From Desulforhopalus sp. (GTDB lineage: Bacteria; Desulfobacterota; Desulfobulbia; Desulfobulbales; Desulfocapsaceae): 64,000 nt of DNA. The notes under the pieces were generated by a model, which did no database searches, was not told the DNA's origin, and saw only the letters and a list, made by a program, of their open reading frames with translations. A program made the translations under genes and the position numbers. Below are positions 16,682 through 25,831 of the stretch, piece by piece. The first letter of the stretch is position 1. Each line of letters starts with the position of its first letter. The DNA lies in assembly GCA_030247675.1 (NCBI GenBank), contig JAOTRX010000006.1, forward strand, positions 276,170 to 340,169, in the 5' to 3' direction.

Positions 16682-17497
16682 ATGGCCAGAAAAAAAGCCC
16701 CTGAAAAACCGCCGAACCATGAACGATGGCTGGTTTCCTACGGTGATTTCATCACCCTGTTGTTTGCGGTGTTTGTCACCCTGTATGCGATGTCGCAAAC
16801 CGACAAGCAGAAGGTCGAGCAGGTCGCCGCTTCATATCGCAACGCCTTCGGCATCTCCGCCGGAACAGGGGCGAGCAGCACCAATATCATGAACAGCAGT
16901 GAGATCATGCCTCTGCCCTCCATCGAGATCGTGCCGACGCCGCCCTCAAAGAAGCGCAAACCGGAAGATGCCGAGGAAAAGAAGAATTCCACCGATTCGG
17001 CGAAGAAGGCCCAGAACAATTCCGGCGAGATGCTTGATATTAAAAAATCGATCAAGGTCGCCCTGAAACCCATGCAGCTGGTAGGTGACGTCATTGTCGA
17101 GGAGTCTGCGCGCGGCTTGGTGATTCGTTTGGAAGAGGAGATCTATTTTGAGCCGGGAACCGCCAAGGTGAAGCCGGAAGCCCTTTCCCTGGTGGGAAAA
17201 ATCGCCGGAGCGGTGTCGGCAGTCGGCACCCATCAGATACGCATTGAAGGGCATACCGACAATTCGCCTTCGACCATCGGTCTTTATAAGTCCAACTGGG
17301 AGCTGTCCCTTGACCGGGCCTCCACCATCATGAAGATTTTCCTCAATAATTATGACTTTTCGCCGGTAAATATCGCCATTGCCGGATACGGTCAATACCG
17401 GCCGATTGTCAGCAACGAAACCGACGCAGGCCGCAAGAGAAACCGCCGGGTCGATATTATCCTCCTGGAGACCAAGGGCGATAAGTCGATACTGTAG
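16682..17497 (+). CDS. motB: Flagellar motor stator protein MotB
   Basis: 271 residues. A single membrane helix follows the basic start. The ion-carrying aspartate is D22 in SYGDFITLLFAVFVTLYAMS. A flexible, charged linker (about 60-125) precedes an OmpA-like peptidoglycan-binding domain, with the motif RIEGHTDNSPS and RAST...GYGQYRPIVSNET...RKRNRRVDI. It anchors the stator to the cell wall. Whether protons or sodium drive it cannot be settled by eye. The ribosome site (AGGGAGAAAACCT) lies just upstream in the short gap after motA. Confidence 0.95.
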   Translation: MARKKAPEKPPNHERWLVSYGDFITLLFAVFVTLYAMSQTDKQKVEQVAASYRNAFGISAGTGASSTNIMNSSEIMPLPSIEIVPTPPSKKRKPEDAEEKKNSTDSAKKAQNNSGEMLDIKKSIKVALKPMQLVGDVIVEESARGLVIRLEEEIYFEPGTAKVKPEALSLVGKIAGAVSAVGTHQIRIEGHTDNSPSTIGLYKSNWELSLDRASTIMKIFLNNYDFSPVNIAIAGYGQYRPIVSNETDAGRKRNRRVDIILLETKGDKSIL

Positions 17498-17543
17498 CCG
17501 TTGGTCGTTGGTTTGATCCTCACCGGTGCCGGAATACCTCAAA

Positions 17544-18956
17544 ATGAAAAAGACCAAAATCATCGCGACAATCTCCAACCACATGGCCGACGTGCCCTTT
17601 CTCACCCGGATGCACCAGGCGGGGATGGATGTAGTAAGGCTGAATACCGCCCATCAGGCGGTTGAGGACGCTCAGGCGGTCATCGACAATGTCCGCAAGG
17701 TCTCCGACCGGCTGGCCATTATGGTCGATACCAAAGGGCCGGAGATCAGGACGACCGTCGCCAAGGCGGATATTCCGGTGGTTACCGGCGACACGGTGTG
17801 CGTCATCGGCGATAAAAACGGCGAATGCCGGCCGGGCAGCATCTGCCTCAGTTACGATCATTTTGTCGACGAACTGTCGGTTGGCGACAAGATTCTTATC
17901 GATGACGGGGATATTGAGCTGGTGGTGCGGGAAAAAGAGGCCTCACGGCTGATCTGCGAGGTAAAAAATGATGGACTGATCAAGGGGCGCAAGAGCATCA
18001 ATCTGCCCTCGGTGAAGATCAAAAACTTGCCGTCCCTCACCGAAAAAGACCGCACCTTTGTTGCCTTTGCCGCCGACCAGGACGTCGATTTCATTGCCCA
18101 TTCCTTTGTCCGCAACAAGGAGGATGTCCTGGCCATCCAGGAAATCCTCGACGCCAAGGGCAGCGCCATCAAGATCATCGCCAAGATCGAAAACCAGGAA
18201 GGCGTCGATAATATCGACGAGATCCTTGACCACGTCTACGGGGTGATGGTTGCCCGCGGCGATCTGGCCATTGAGATTCCCGCAGAGAAGATTCCCATTA
18301 TTCAGAAACGGCTCGTGCAAAAATGCATCGAGCGGCGAAAACCGGTGATCATCGCCACCCAGATGCTCCAGTCGATGATCAAGTCGCCCCGGCCGACCCG
18401 GGCCGAGGTCTCCGATGTTGCCAACGCCTGCCTTGACCGTACCGACGCCATCATGCTCTCCGGGGAAACCGCTTTCGGCAAGTATCCGCTGGAGTCGGTG
18501 CAGATGATGACGCGGATTGCCATAGAGGTCGAGTCGAGCCTCAGTACCTTCACTGACTCACCCTACGAAACGGAAAACAATGTCACCAGCTATCTGGCCA
18601 AGGCGGCGGTGAAGGCCTCCCTGCGTCTTTCAACCAGCGGCCTGGTCGCCGATTCAATCAGCGGCAAGACCATCCTCAATCTCGTCGCCTACCGGGGCGA
18701 GAATCCCATCTTTGCCCAGTGTTACAGCAAGCGGGTGATGCGGGAACTGGCGCTGTCCTATGGGGTGTATGCGTCGTTCATGCCGGCAGAAGTCACCTCC
18801 CATGAGTTTCTGCATACCGCCCTTACCCGGCTGTTGGCCGACAAACTGGTCAACGAGGACAGCCTGCTCACCGTGCTCGCCGGCAACTTCGGCGCCGCCT
18901 TCGGCGCATCCTACGTCGAGATCAGCACGGTACGCAACCTGCTGCAGCGCAAATAA
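17544..18956 (+). CDS. pyk: Pyruvate kinase (variant N-terminal substrate loop)
   Basis: 470 residues from ATG 17544; a GTG six codons upstream is an alternative, and neither has a strong ribosome site. The barrel (1-80, 165-330), small beta domain and C-terminal domain are all present. DTKGPEIRT, IAKIENQEGV (catalytic Lys), MVARGDLAIEIP and RAEVSDVANACLDR are conserved. The usual NFSHG after the first strand is replaced by NTAHQ, and the preceding loop is short (ISNHMADVPFL). A similar N-T-A-H variant is known to me from Bacteroidetes-type enzymes. It makes pyruvate and ATP from PEP and ADP in glycolysis. It lies 46 bases after motB, with no functional link. Confidence 0.92.
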   Translation: MKKTKIIATISNHMADVPFLTRMHQAGMDVVRLNTAHQAVEDAQAVIDNVRKVSDRLAIMVDTKGPEIRTTVAKADIPVVTGDTVCVIGDKNGECRPGSICLSYDHFVDELSVGDKILIDDGDIELVVREKEASRLICEVKNDGLIKGRKSINLPSVKIKNLPSLTEKDRTFVAFAADQDVDFIAHSFVRNKEDVLAIQEILDAKGSAIKIIAKIENQEGVDNIDEILDHVYGVMVARGDLAIEIPAEKIPIIQKRLVQKCIERRKPVIIATQMLQSMIKSPRPTRAEVSDVANACLDRTDAIMLSGETAFGKYPLESVQMMTRIAIEVESSLSTFTDSPYETENNVTSYLAKAAVKASLRLSTSGLVADSISGKTILNLVAYRGENPIFAQCYSKRVMRELALSYGVYASFMPAEVTSHEFLHTALTRLLADKLVNEDSLLTVLAGNFGAAFGASYVEISTVRNLLQRK

Positions 18957-18967
18957 CCTGCGGCCAT

Positions 18968-20827
18968 TTACCTGGCTGGTTTGAATGCGGCGTCGGAGTT
19001 GATCTGCAGGGACTCCGGGGTAAAGGGCAGGTTTGTGCCTCCCTGGCCGGTGAAGGTCATGCGGGCGATCTTTTGCGAAGGCATTTCAAACATCAGGGTG
19101 TTTGTGCCCTCAGTGACAGCATGCGCTGACAGGGAGACTTCCTTGTCAGCGGCGTCATAGAGGCGGATATCGATTCTCCCCGCTTTCTGACAGGAAAGGG
19201 TAAACCTGGCAATCCGCATCTCCTCTTCTGTATGGTTGGGGTCGTTCGGAAGAACAACCTCGACGACCTTCTTGTCACCACTCTCCCGTGCAACGAAATC
19301 GCCCCTGGTTTTTGTAACCACCACGTTCCCGGCAGTATCGGCAAACTTGCCGCGCAGATAGGCGGGGCCAAGCTCGCGCGGGTTGTTTGGCGGCTCGCGG
19401 AGGATGAACATATTGAGTATTTCCTGGATGACAATATCCGGTTTCTCGTAGCGTAAAATATAGTCGGGGAAGTTGACTACCGTCCGATGGTTCAGAACCC
19501 GCTTGGCATCGGCGCTGAAGAAATACACGCATTTCTCCAGGAAGGAATCGCCGAGCAGCAGCATGGAGGAGAGGGGTGCCTTGGGATTTTCGATAAGCCG
19601 CAGGTTCATCGAGGTTCCATCTGCCGCCTTGACCGGTTTTTCCGGCGGGAAGACATCGGAAATGCCTTTCGGCGGCAGATCGAGGGCGGAATCATAGCGC
19701 CCACCCGGCTTTGGAACCAGGGTAATATAGTGCTCATTCTTGTGCAGGGACACCGGCAGGCCGACCATATCGACGAAGCGGTAATGGGCCCAATGCTTAT
19801 TGATGGACAGATCAAATTCCGACAGTTCCGGGTGGCGGAGATTGTAATGCGGGAACATTTCCCGGAGCTCATCGATGATCGCCTGGTAGGCAATGAAGGC
19901 GCCGAAAAAGTTCCAGTGGACGTCGGTTTTATAGAACAGTAAGGGGTAGGGCTGGGCCTCTTTTGCCCGAAGGAGATGGGGCAGCATGTCGATAAAATGG
20001 ATATCGCTTGAGGCACGAAGAAATTCCGTCAGCTGGTCGTAGCGGGTCGACCCCTTGCGGATGTTCTGCAGATTGGTTGGCAGATACTCCGGATAGACCA
20101 GGGCCTTGGTCGGCACCAGGACAAAGACGAACTCAATCCCCTGCTCCTTCAGCCAGTACCTGCGTTGCTCAAGGGCTCTCTTCCACTGCCTCAGGTCGGC
20201 CTTGGAGAAAGGGGCCTGCCCCATGTAGTCGGCAATATTATCAAATTTCTCGACGATGCTTTTTTCAACCCGGCTCGCCCCCCACCCTTCATAATAAAAA
20301 CCGTTCTTGCCGAGGGCGGTATTGGGGTTTGGCGAAATGCCAAGGCAATAGACCTTGATCAGGGCCTGGAGGTGGATGAATGATTTCGGCAGGTAGAGAT
20401 TGCTGCCGGCATATTTTTCAAATTCCTTGGGGAAATTTTTCGCAAGCGCAACAATCTTTTCGGTCAGTGTTGTTTGATTTTTCAAGACGGTGTGCTTGAC
20501 TTCCCTGATACTTTTCGTAAGAAAGGGCAGTTGGCTGGCGATCGGGTAAAAAAGGACCGACAGAAAGATCAGTGCCAGAAAGAGATTGCGCAGGGTGCGC
20601 AGGGGGGTGCTCCGGTTGATGTGGATCGGCGCCTCAAAACGCAGGGCGACAAGAAAACCGGCGAGGACAATCAGGCCGGTTCGGCTGGCAATCTTCCGCC
20701 AGTTGCCGGCGGAGATGTCGGCGAGCATTTTGTCCTGGATGCATAGGAGGAGAAAGGCCGATACCAGGGCGGTGGCCAGGAGGACAATCGCCGCATTTCT
20801 CCAATTGATTGTTGTCTTGTCTATCAT
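18968..20827 (-). CDS. AlgX/AlgJ-like SGNH O-acetyltransferase
   Basis: 619 residues. Three hydrophobic helices occupy about 10-30, 47-64 and 79-100, then a large extracytoplasmic domain. The SGNH triad residues are visible: D302 and H304 in KTDVHWN, and Ser428 in LLLGDSFL. The C-terminal 130 residues form a separate beta-rich region. AlgX/AlgJ proteins transfer acetyl groups to exported polysaccharide in the periplasm, receiving them from the membrane protein AlgI. The partner is present: the AlgI-like gene ends 5 bases upstream. Alginate polymerase genes are absent from the window, so another glycan is likely the substrate. The frame is open upstream of the chosen start but overlaps the AlgI gene. 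Confidence 0.88.
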   Translation of the reverse strand: MIDKTTINWRNAAIVLLATALVSAFLLLCIQDKMLADISAGNWRKIASRTGLIVLAGFLVALRFEAPIHINRSTPLRTLRNLFLALIFLSVLFYPIASQLPFLTKSIREVKHTVLKNQTTLTEKIVALAKNFPKEFEKYAGSNLYLPKSFIHLQALIKVYCLGISPNPNTALGKNGFYYEGWGASRVEKSIVEKFDNIADYMGQAPFSKADLRQWKRALEQRRYWLKEQGIEFVFVLVPTKALVYPEYLPTNLQNIRKGSTRYDQLTEFLRASSDIHFIDMLPHLLRAKEAQPYPLLFYKTDVHWNFFGAFIAYQAIIDELREMFPHYNLRHPELSEFDLSINKHWAHYRFVDMVGLPVSLHKNEHYITLVPKPGGRYDSALDLPPKGISDVFPPEKPVKAADGTSMNLRLIENPKAPLSSMLLLGDSFLEKCVYFFSADAKRVLNHRTVVNFPDYILRYEKPDIVIQEILNMFILREPPNNPRELGPAYLRGKFADTAGNVVVTKTRGDFVARESGDKKVVEVVLPNDPNHTEEEMRIARFTLSCQKAGRIDIRLYDAADKEVSLSAHAVTEGTNTLMFEMPSQKIARMTFTGQGGTNLPFTPESLQINSDAAFKPAR

Positions 20828-20832
20828 GTGTC

Positions 20833-22287
20833 CTAAAATCGAAAATACAGAAAAGGATTGTAGGTGCTGCCCATGAGGTTGGCTATGGAATACAGAAAAA
20901 TAAAGCTGAAAAAGCCAACGGTGCCGATGGCGATGGTAAGGCTTGCCAAAAGACCTCCTGCCGTTTTGCGAAATTCCAAGGCCTCCAGCCATTTGCCGAT
21001 GGTAGCAAACATCGGGGTGGAACAGAGGATTGCCAGAACGAAGACAAGGTAGAATTCGTTGTTGATGTTGAGAAAAAGCTGGGAGTTGTAGAAGGAAGGC
21101 GTGGAAAAGGTGACCATCGCCTTCAGGTAGCCCAAGGCATTGGCAAAAGTCTCGGCCCGGAAAAACACCCAGCCAACGATCACCACCAGCAGTACATACA
21201 GGTGGCGGAGCGGCGAGGGCAGTATGTTTATCAGGTGCTTGCCAAGGGGGAGTCGTTCAAAAACCAGAAAGAAGCCGTGAAAGAGGCCCCAGATGACAAA
21301 GGTCCAGCTGGCGCCATGCCACAATCCGCAGAGGAAGAAGACGATGAGCAGATTGAGGTAGGTCCTGACACCGCCGCAGCGGTTGCCGCCGAGGGGGATG
21401 TAGAGATAGTCCCTGAACCAGGAAGACAGGGAGATATGCCAGCGCTGCCAGAATTCGCGGATCGATCGTGAACTGTAAGGATGCTTGAAGTTCTCAAGAA
21501 AGGTGAAGCCAAACATCTTGCCGAGCCCGATGGCCATATCGGAATACCCCGAGAAATCAAAGTAGATCTGCAGGGTGTAGGAAATGGCGCCGATCCAGGC
21601 AAGGCTCATGGGAATCCGGTCCGGCGGCAGGGAAAAGATATAGTCGGCGGTCCTTCCCAGGACATTGGCGAGGAGCACCTTTTTACCGAGGCCGATGATA
21701 AAGCGCTCAATGCCGTAGATGAAATCGCCCATCCTGGTCTGGCGCTTGACAATCTGGCTGGCGACGTCGTGGAAGCGGACAATCGGCCCGGCGATCAGTT
21801 GCGGGAAGAGGGCAATATACAGGGCGTTGTTGACCAGGCTTTTTTGTACCGGGGTCTCGCGGCGATACAGGTCAATAACGTAGGAAAGTGCCTGGAAGGT
21901 GAAAAAGGAGATGCCGATCGGCAGATGGACCTGTTCGAGGGCGATAACCGGCATCTGCAACTTGAGAAGAACGGTATTGCAATTGTCGACAATAAAATTG
22001 GCGTACTTGAAGAAGCCGAGAAGACCGAGGTTGGTGATCACCGCCAGCACCAGGGCCGTTTTTCCCGTACCGCCACCTTGCTGTGCGCGGTCGATGAGAA
22101 GACCGAAGATGTGGTTGAAGGTAATCGAGAAAAGCATGAGGAGGACATACAGGCCCTCGCCCCAGGCATAAAACAGGAGGCTTGCGGCAAGGAGCAGCAT
22201 GTTCCTGAACCTCTGGCCGACCAGAAGGTAGGACAAAAGGACAAAGGGCAGGAACAAAAAGAGAAAGATAGTTGAGCTGAAAACCAT
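20833..22287 (-). CDS. AlgI-like MBOAT membrane O-acyltransferase
   Basis: 484 residues with about a dozen membrane helices. The MBOAT active-site His is H324 in CGLWHGASWTF, with WQRWHISLSSW (H284) upstream, as in AlgI/DltB. These enzymes carry acetyl groups across the inner membrane for O-acetylation of extracellular glycans. ATG 22287 (MVFSSTIFLFLFLP) is the normal family start; the 19 preceding codons are not. It is the first gene of a two-gene operon with the AlgX-like gene. A sigma-70-type promoter about 80 bases upstream overlaps a dispersed repeat. Confidence 0.93.
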   Translation of the reverse strand: MVFSSTIFLFLFLPFVLLSYLLVGQRFRNMLLLAASLLFYAWGEGLYVLLMLFSITFNHIFGLLIDRAQQGGGTGKTALVLAVITNLGLLGFFKYANFIVDNCNTVLLKLQMPVIALEQVHLPIGISFFTFQALSYVIDLYRRETPVQKSLVNNALYIALFPQLIAGPIVRFHDVASQIVKRQTRMGDFIYGIERFIIGLGKKVLLANVLGRTADYIFSLPPDRIPMSLAWIGAISYTLQIYFDFSGYSDMAIGLGKMFGFTFLENFKHPYSSRSIREFWQRWHISLSSWFRDYLYIPLGGNRCGGVRTYLNLLIVFFLCGLWHGASWTFVIWGLFHGFFLVFERLPLGKHLINILPSPLRHLYVLLVVIVGWVFFRAETFANALGYLKAMVTFSTPSFYNSQLFLNINNEFYLVFVLAILCSTPMFATIGKWLEALEFRKTAGGLLASLTIAIGTVGFFSFIFLYSIANLMGSTYNPFLYFRF

Positions 22288-22316
22288 AGAATACGCTGCA
22301 GGAAATGGGGAGATAA

Positions 22317-22368
22317 AGCTGAGTTGAGCAGCTCGTCTGCTCACAGGAAACCTATGCCCTTGCGGTAT
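22317..22368 (+). repeat. Dispersed hairpin repeat, copy 1
   Basis: Copy of a family of ~50-base intergenic elements found five times here. Order: GCTGAGT, then hairpin TGAGCAG-CTCGT-CTGCTCA (7-bp perfect stem), a short gap, then CTATGCCCTTGCGGTAT. It lies in the leader of the algI-like gene; the right end supplies the -10 of the putative promoter. Confidence 0.7.
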
Positions 22369-22392
22369 AAGAGGCTAAAATATCCGTGTCAA
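22364..22392 (-). promoter_or_regulatory. Promoter for the algI/algX-like operon
   Basis: Minus strand TTGACA (22392-22387, perfect -35), 17 bases, then TATACC (22369-22364). The -10 is inside dispersed repeat copy 1, so the transcript would begin in the repeat with its hairpin near the 5' end. Predicted start of transcription is about 22357. Confidence 0.5.
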
Positions 22393-22557
22393 GAAGGCCC
22401 TCCAGCCCTACCATAGAATAGGAGATCATGCAAGCGCATCTTGCTGTTCCGGCTGCCGGCAGGGTGTTTCGGCGCCATTTGGCAGGGCTGGAGATCCGTT
22501 TTTCCCGGCAACTGTTGCGGACCGATTGGGCCACGACGAAAGTGGCGTGCCGCCCCC

Positions 22558-23844
22558 TCAGCGCTCGGCCATGGGGATGAAGCTGCGCGTGGTATGGCCG
22601 GTATAGATCTGCCGCGGCCTGGAGATGCGCAGCTTATGGTCGTGCAGCTCCTTCCAGTTGGCGATCCAGCCGGGCATCCTGCCGATGGCGAACATGACCG
22701 TGTACATGTTCAACGGGATGCCGATGGCCCGGAGGAGGATGCCGCTGTAGAAATCGACATTCGGGTAGAGATTGCGGCTGATGAAGTAGTCGTCCTGTAG
22801 GGTGGCCTGCTCCAGTTGCAGGGCGATATCGAGGAGATCGTCGTCGAGGTGCAGGGCCTCAAGGACATCGTGCACCTGCTTTTTCAGGATCAGTGAGCGC
22901 GGATCGAAGTTTTTGTAGACCCGGTGGCCGAAACCCATGAGTTTGAAGGGGTCGTTTTTGTCCTTGGCCTTGTCGATGTAATAGGCCGGCGGCCGGCCGG
23001 AGTTCTTGATATCGAGCAGCATGTTGATCACCGCCGCGTTGGCGCCGCCGTGCAGCGGTCCCCACAGGGCGCAGACCCCGGCGGCCACCGAGCTGAACAG
23101 GTTGGCCCGTGAGCTGCCCACCACCCGCACCGTCGAGGTCGAGCAGTTCTGTTCGTGGTCGGCGTGGAGGACCAGGAAGAGGTTGAGGGCCTTGTCGATG
23201 ACCGGCGAGACCTCGTATTCCTGATAGGGGTCGGAAAACATCATATGCAGGAAATTGCCGCAGTAGGTCAGGTTCGGGTTGGGATGGTTAATTGGTTTGC
23301 CGGAGGCCATGCGGTAGGCGAAGGCGGCAATGGTCCTGACTTTCGACAGCAGCAGGGAGGCGGTCCGGTCAAATTCGTCGCCGGTGGTTGGGACGTCGAG
23401 GACCTCCGGATGAAAACACGACACCAGGTTGAGCATCGCCGAAAGGATGGCCATGGGCGGCGCCGAGGTCGGGAAACCGGAGAAATGGTGCTCAAGGTTG
23501 GTATGGATCGGCGCGTGTTCCTTCAGGCGCGCCGAAAAGGCCTTGAGCTGCTGGGCCTTGGGCAGCTCGCCGTAGAGGATGAGATAGGCGGTCTCGACGA
23601 AGGTTGCCTTGGCGGCGATTTCTTCAATGGGGTAGCCGCGGTAGCGGAGGATGCCTTTGTCGCCGTCGACATAGGTGATGGAGGAGTAACATGAGCCGGT
23701 GTTGGCAAAACCGGGGTCCATGGTGATATAGCCGGTGGCGTCGCGAAGCTGCTGGATATCGATGCATTTCTCATTTTCTGAGCCGGTGGTTACCTGCAGT
23801 TCGTAGTTTTTTCCGTCAATGATCAGCGTGGCTTTGTCGCTCAT
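22558..23844 (-). CDS. gltA: Citrate synthase
   Basis: 428 residues from ATG 23844, with GGAGA eight bases upstream. All catalytic positions are present: H265 in GPLHGGAN, H307 in GFGHRVYKNFDPR and D364 in NVDFYSG, plus LHADHEQN. The N-terminal beta extension (DGKNYELQV...) and overall length fit the type II, hexamer-forming Gram-negative enzyme. It condenses acetyl-CoA with oxaloacetate in the cytoplasm. The next genes downstream (AlgI/AlgX pair) have their own promoter, so it is probably monocistronic. Confidence 0.97.
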   Translation of the reverse strand: MSDKATLIIDGKNYELQVTTGSENEKCIDIQQLRDATGYITMDPGFANTGSCYSSITYVDGDKGILRYRGYPIEEIAAKATFVETAYLILYGELPKAQQLKAFSARLKEHAPIHTNLEHHFSGFPTSAPPMAILSAMLNLVSCFHPEVLDVPTTGDEFDRTASLLLSKVRTIAAFAYRMASGKPINHPNPNLTYCGNFLHMMFSDPYQEYEVSPVIDKALNLFLVLHADHEQNCSTSTVRVVGSSRANLFSSVAAGVCALWGPLHGGANAAVINMLLDIKNSGRPPAYYIDKAKDKNDPFKLMGFGHRVYKNFDPRSLILKKQVHDVLEALHLDDDLLDIALQLEQATLQDDYFISRNLYPNVDFYSGILLRAIGIPLNMYTVMFAIGRMPGWIANWKELHDHKLRISRPRQIYTGHTTRSFIPMAER

Positions 23845-24013
23845 AGTCAACTCTCCGATATAGTTGGCAGACCTTCGTATATGGCTTTATGAAACTTCAA
23901 CGGTGTTTAATGATATTGATTTCCAGGAAGAATAGCAAACCTTGAAGAAGGCGCAAGGCAAATCCGCAGGGAACGGTAATTGGACGGAAGCGGCAGGGGA
24001 CCGGACGAGGAGA

Positions 24014-24088
<75 letters not shown>

Positions 24089-24114
24089 TCATGGAGCTTG
24101 GCAGCGCGGTGTGG

Positions 24115-24143
24115 TTTTTAGCAGAAGGAATGGCTGAAGTCAA
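24115..24143 (-). promoter_or_regulatory. Promoter for tRNA-Gly
   Basis: Minus strand TTGACT (24143-24138), 17-base spacer, TAAAAA (24120-24115). Transcription would start about 20 bases before the mature tRNA 5' end, a normal leader length. Confidence 0.5.
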
Positions 24144-24224
24144 CATCTTTTTCAGCCTTGGCAAAGCGCCGAAGCGGCCGGTAATGATCGACATTTTTAC
24201 CGGGCGGGGGGGCTGCCGGGGGAG

Positions 24225-25526
24225 CTATTCCGGCAGCAAATCGTATAAATAGGTGAGGATATCGGTGCGGGTAACGATGCCGATCATCTTGTTGTCCTGG
24301 ACGACGGGCAGGTGGCCGACATCGTTTTCGATCATCAGGCGGGCCGCGACCGATGGTGCATCGCCCGGCCCTATGGTGAGGATCTTGCGGGCCATGTACG
24401 CCTTGACCGGGCTCTCCCACTGGCTGTCTTTCTTGATCTTCTTCAGGTCCCAGAGGACGATGATTCCGGCAATTTCTTCCCCTTCGGTCACCATCACTCC
24501 TCTGATTTTGTGGGTGGTCATGAGGGTCTGCACCTCGCTCATCGGTGTCTCCGGGGTCACCGAGATGACCGGGAAAGACATGATATCGGCAATGCGGATG
24601 CTCTCCGAGCCCTTGGCGGCGAGGAGGGCGGTGATTTTATCAACGACGTCTTTCGCCGACATTTCGGCATCCTTCACCGTTGCCGAACCAGCGCCGCGAT
24701 GGCCGCCGCCGCCAAAGGCGCCGAGGATCTGGCCGATATCGACATTTTCCACGCCGCTGCGACCGATTATGGCGTGGCGGCCGTCGCTTGAAAAGATGAC
24801 GAAGAGGGCATCAACGTTGACGATCTTCCGGTAGATGTTGACGACGGCGGCGAGGTTTGGAACTTTTTCGTCGAGGATGACATGATTGAAACCGATGGTA
24901 TGGCCGCAGATCAGCCGTTTCTCAGTCTTCTTCATCATCTTGAAGAGGATCTCCTTCTGATTCTCCTCATAGGGCGGGTTGAGAAAGAAACCGGCGACAT
25001 TGAGGTCGGCCTTGTTTTCCAGGAGGTAGGCGGCGGCCCGGGCATCCTCGGCGGTGGTTGAAGGAAAGGAAAGATGGCCGGTGTCTTCGTAGAGGCCGAT
25101 GAGCATGACCGTCGAATCGAGGGGGGACAGCTGAATTCCGCGTTGGCGCATCTCCCGGACGAGAAGGGTCACCGTCGAGCCGACCCGTTCTTTGCACGAC
25201 CAGCTGGCTTTAATATCGCCGTCACCGGTCATGTGATGGTCCCACAGATCGATTTCCAGGCCTTCCTTTTTGGCGAGTTTGTCCATGCGGTCAAGGCGCT
25301 GCCATTGATCGGTATCGACGACGATGAGCTTTTTTACATCGTCGGGACGGACCTCATTGGGGAGAACAAGTTTGAAAGCGGTTTTATGGGTGGAGAGAAA
25401 CCGTTCGACATTTTTGTTGGTCATCTTGGGAACCACCCCGGTGCATCTGGGGTAGAGAATGGTGGCGGCGATGACCGAGGCCAGCCCGTCAAAATCGGTG
25501 TTCTTGTGGGTTGTTGCGATAAACAT
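24225..25526 (-). CDS. DHH/DHHA1 phosphoesterase with tandem CBS domains
   Basis: 433 residues. DHH motifs: HKNTDFDG (7-14), VDTDQ (70-74), DHH (96-98) and GLYEDTG (144-150), which bind catalytic Mn or Mg. DHHA1 substrate loop GGGGHRGAG (272-280). Two CBS domains occupy about 312-430. DHH phosphoesterases cut short RNAs, cyclic dinucleotides or pAp; CBS pairs usually sense adenylates. The same DHH-CBS block forms the N-terminal part of some A-adding tRNA nucleotidyltransferases, but here the polymerase domain is missing. Stand-alone nuclease or phosphatase activity controlled by nucleotides is the simplest inference. No signal peptide. Confidence 0.88.
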   Translation of the reverse strand: MFIATTHKNTDFDGLASVIAATILYPRCTGVVPKMTNKNVERFLSTHKTAFKLVLPNEVRPDDVKKLIVVDTDQWQRLDRMDKLAKKEGLEIDLWDHHMTGDGDIKASWSCKERVGSTVTLLVREMRQRGIQLSPLDSTVMLIGLYEDTGHLSFPSTTAEDARAAAYLLENKADLNVAGFFLNPPYEENQKEILFKMMKKTEKRLICGHTIGFNHVILDEKVPNLAAVVNIYRKIVNVDALFVIFSSDGRHAIIGRSGVENVDIGQILGAFGGGGHRGAGSATVKDAEMSAKDVVDKITALLAAKGSESIRIADIMSFPVISVTPETPMSEVQTLMTTHKIRGVMVTEGEEIAGIIVLWDLKKIKKDSQWESPVKAYMARKILTIGPGDAPSVAARLMIENDVGHLPVVQDNKMIGIVTRTDILTYLYDLLPE

Positions 25527-25665
25527 GGGGGTATGGTACGGGTCCGGGGTTACGATTATAACTGGCCGGGCTCGTGGGTAAATGGCACTGCTGGAATTGC
25601 TTGGTCACGCCCGGCCGTCACTTTGGCCGGAGCCGGCGCTGTTCCGGGATCGACCTTCGTCTGTT

Positions 25666-25693
25666 ACTATACCGGAGACCGGGGGAATATCAA
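25666..25693 (-). promoter_or_regulatory. Promoter for the DHH-CBS gene
   Basis: Minus strand TTGATA (25693-25688), 16-base spacer, TATAGT (25671-25666), one mismatch each. The leader would be about 130 bases. The rest of the 305-base divergent gap (25527-25831) shows no gene or clear promoter for the rightward SprT gene. Confidence 0.45.
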
Positions 25694-25831
25694 GGCAATA
25701 TCACCGGTGTGAAGAGAGGTTCTTGCCGACCCGGACAAGAAGCGCTATGTTTGCTGATTTTTATGGCCTTGCGCTGGCAACACTAGGGACGGCGATGTGG
25801 TTTTCAGGGCCTTGGAGTAAAGAGGGAGGGT

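Noticed and set aside
22352..22534. 60-codon minus-strand frame upstream of the AlgI-like gene
   Set aside because: It spans the promoter and repeat copy 1; its end resembles the Dtd end only because both read through the same repeat.
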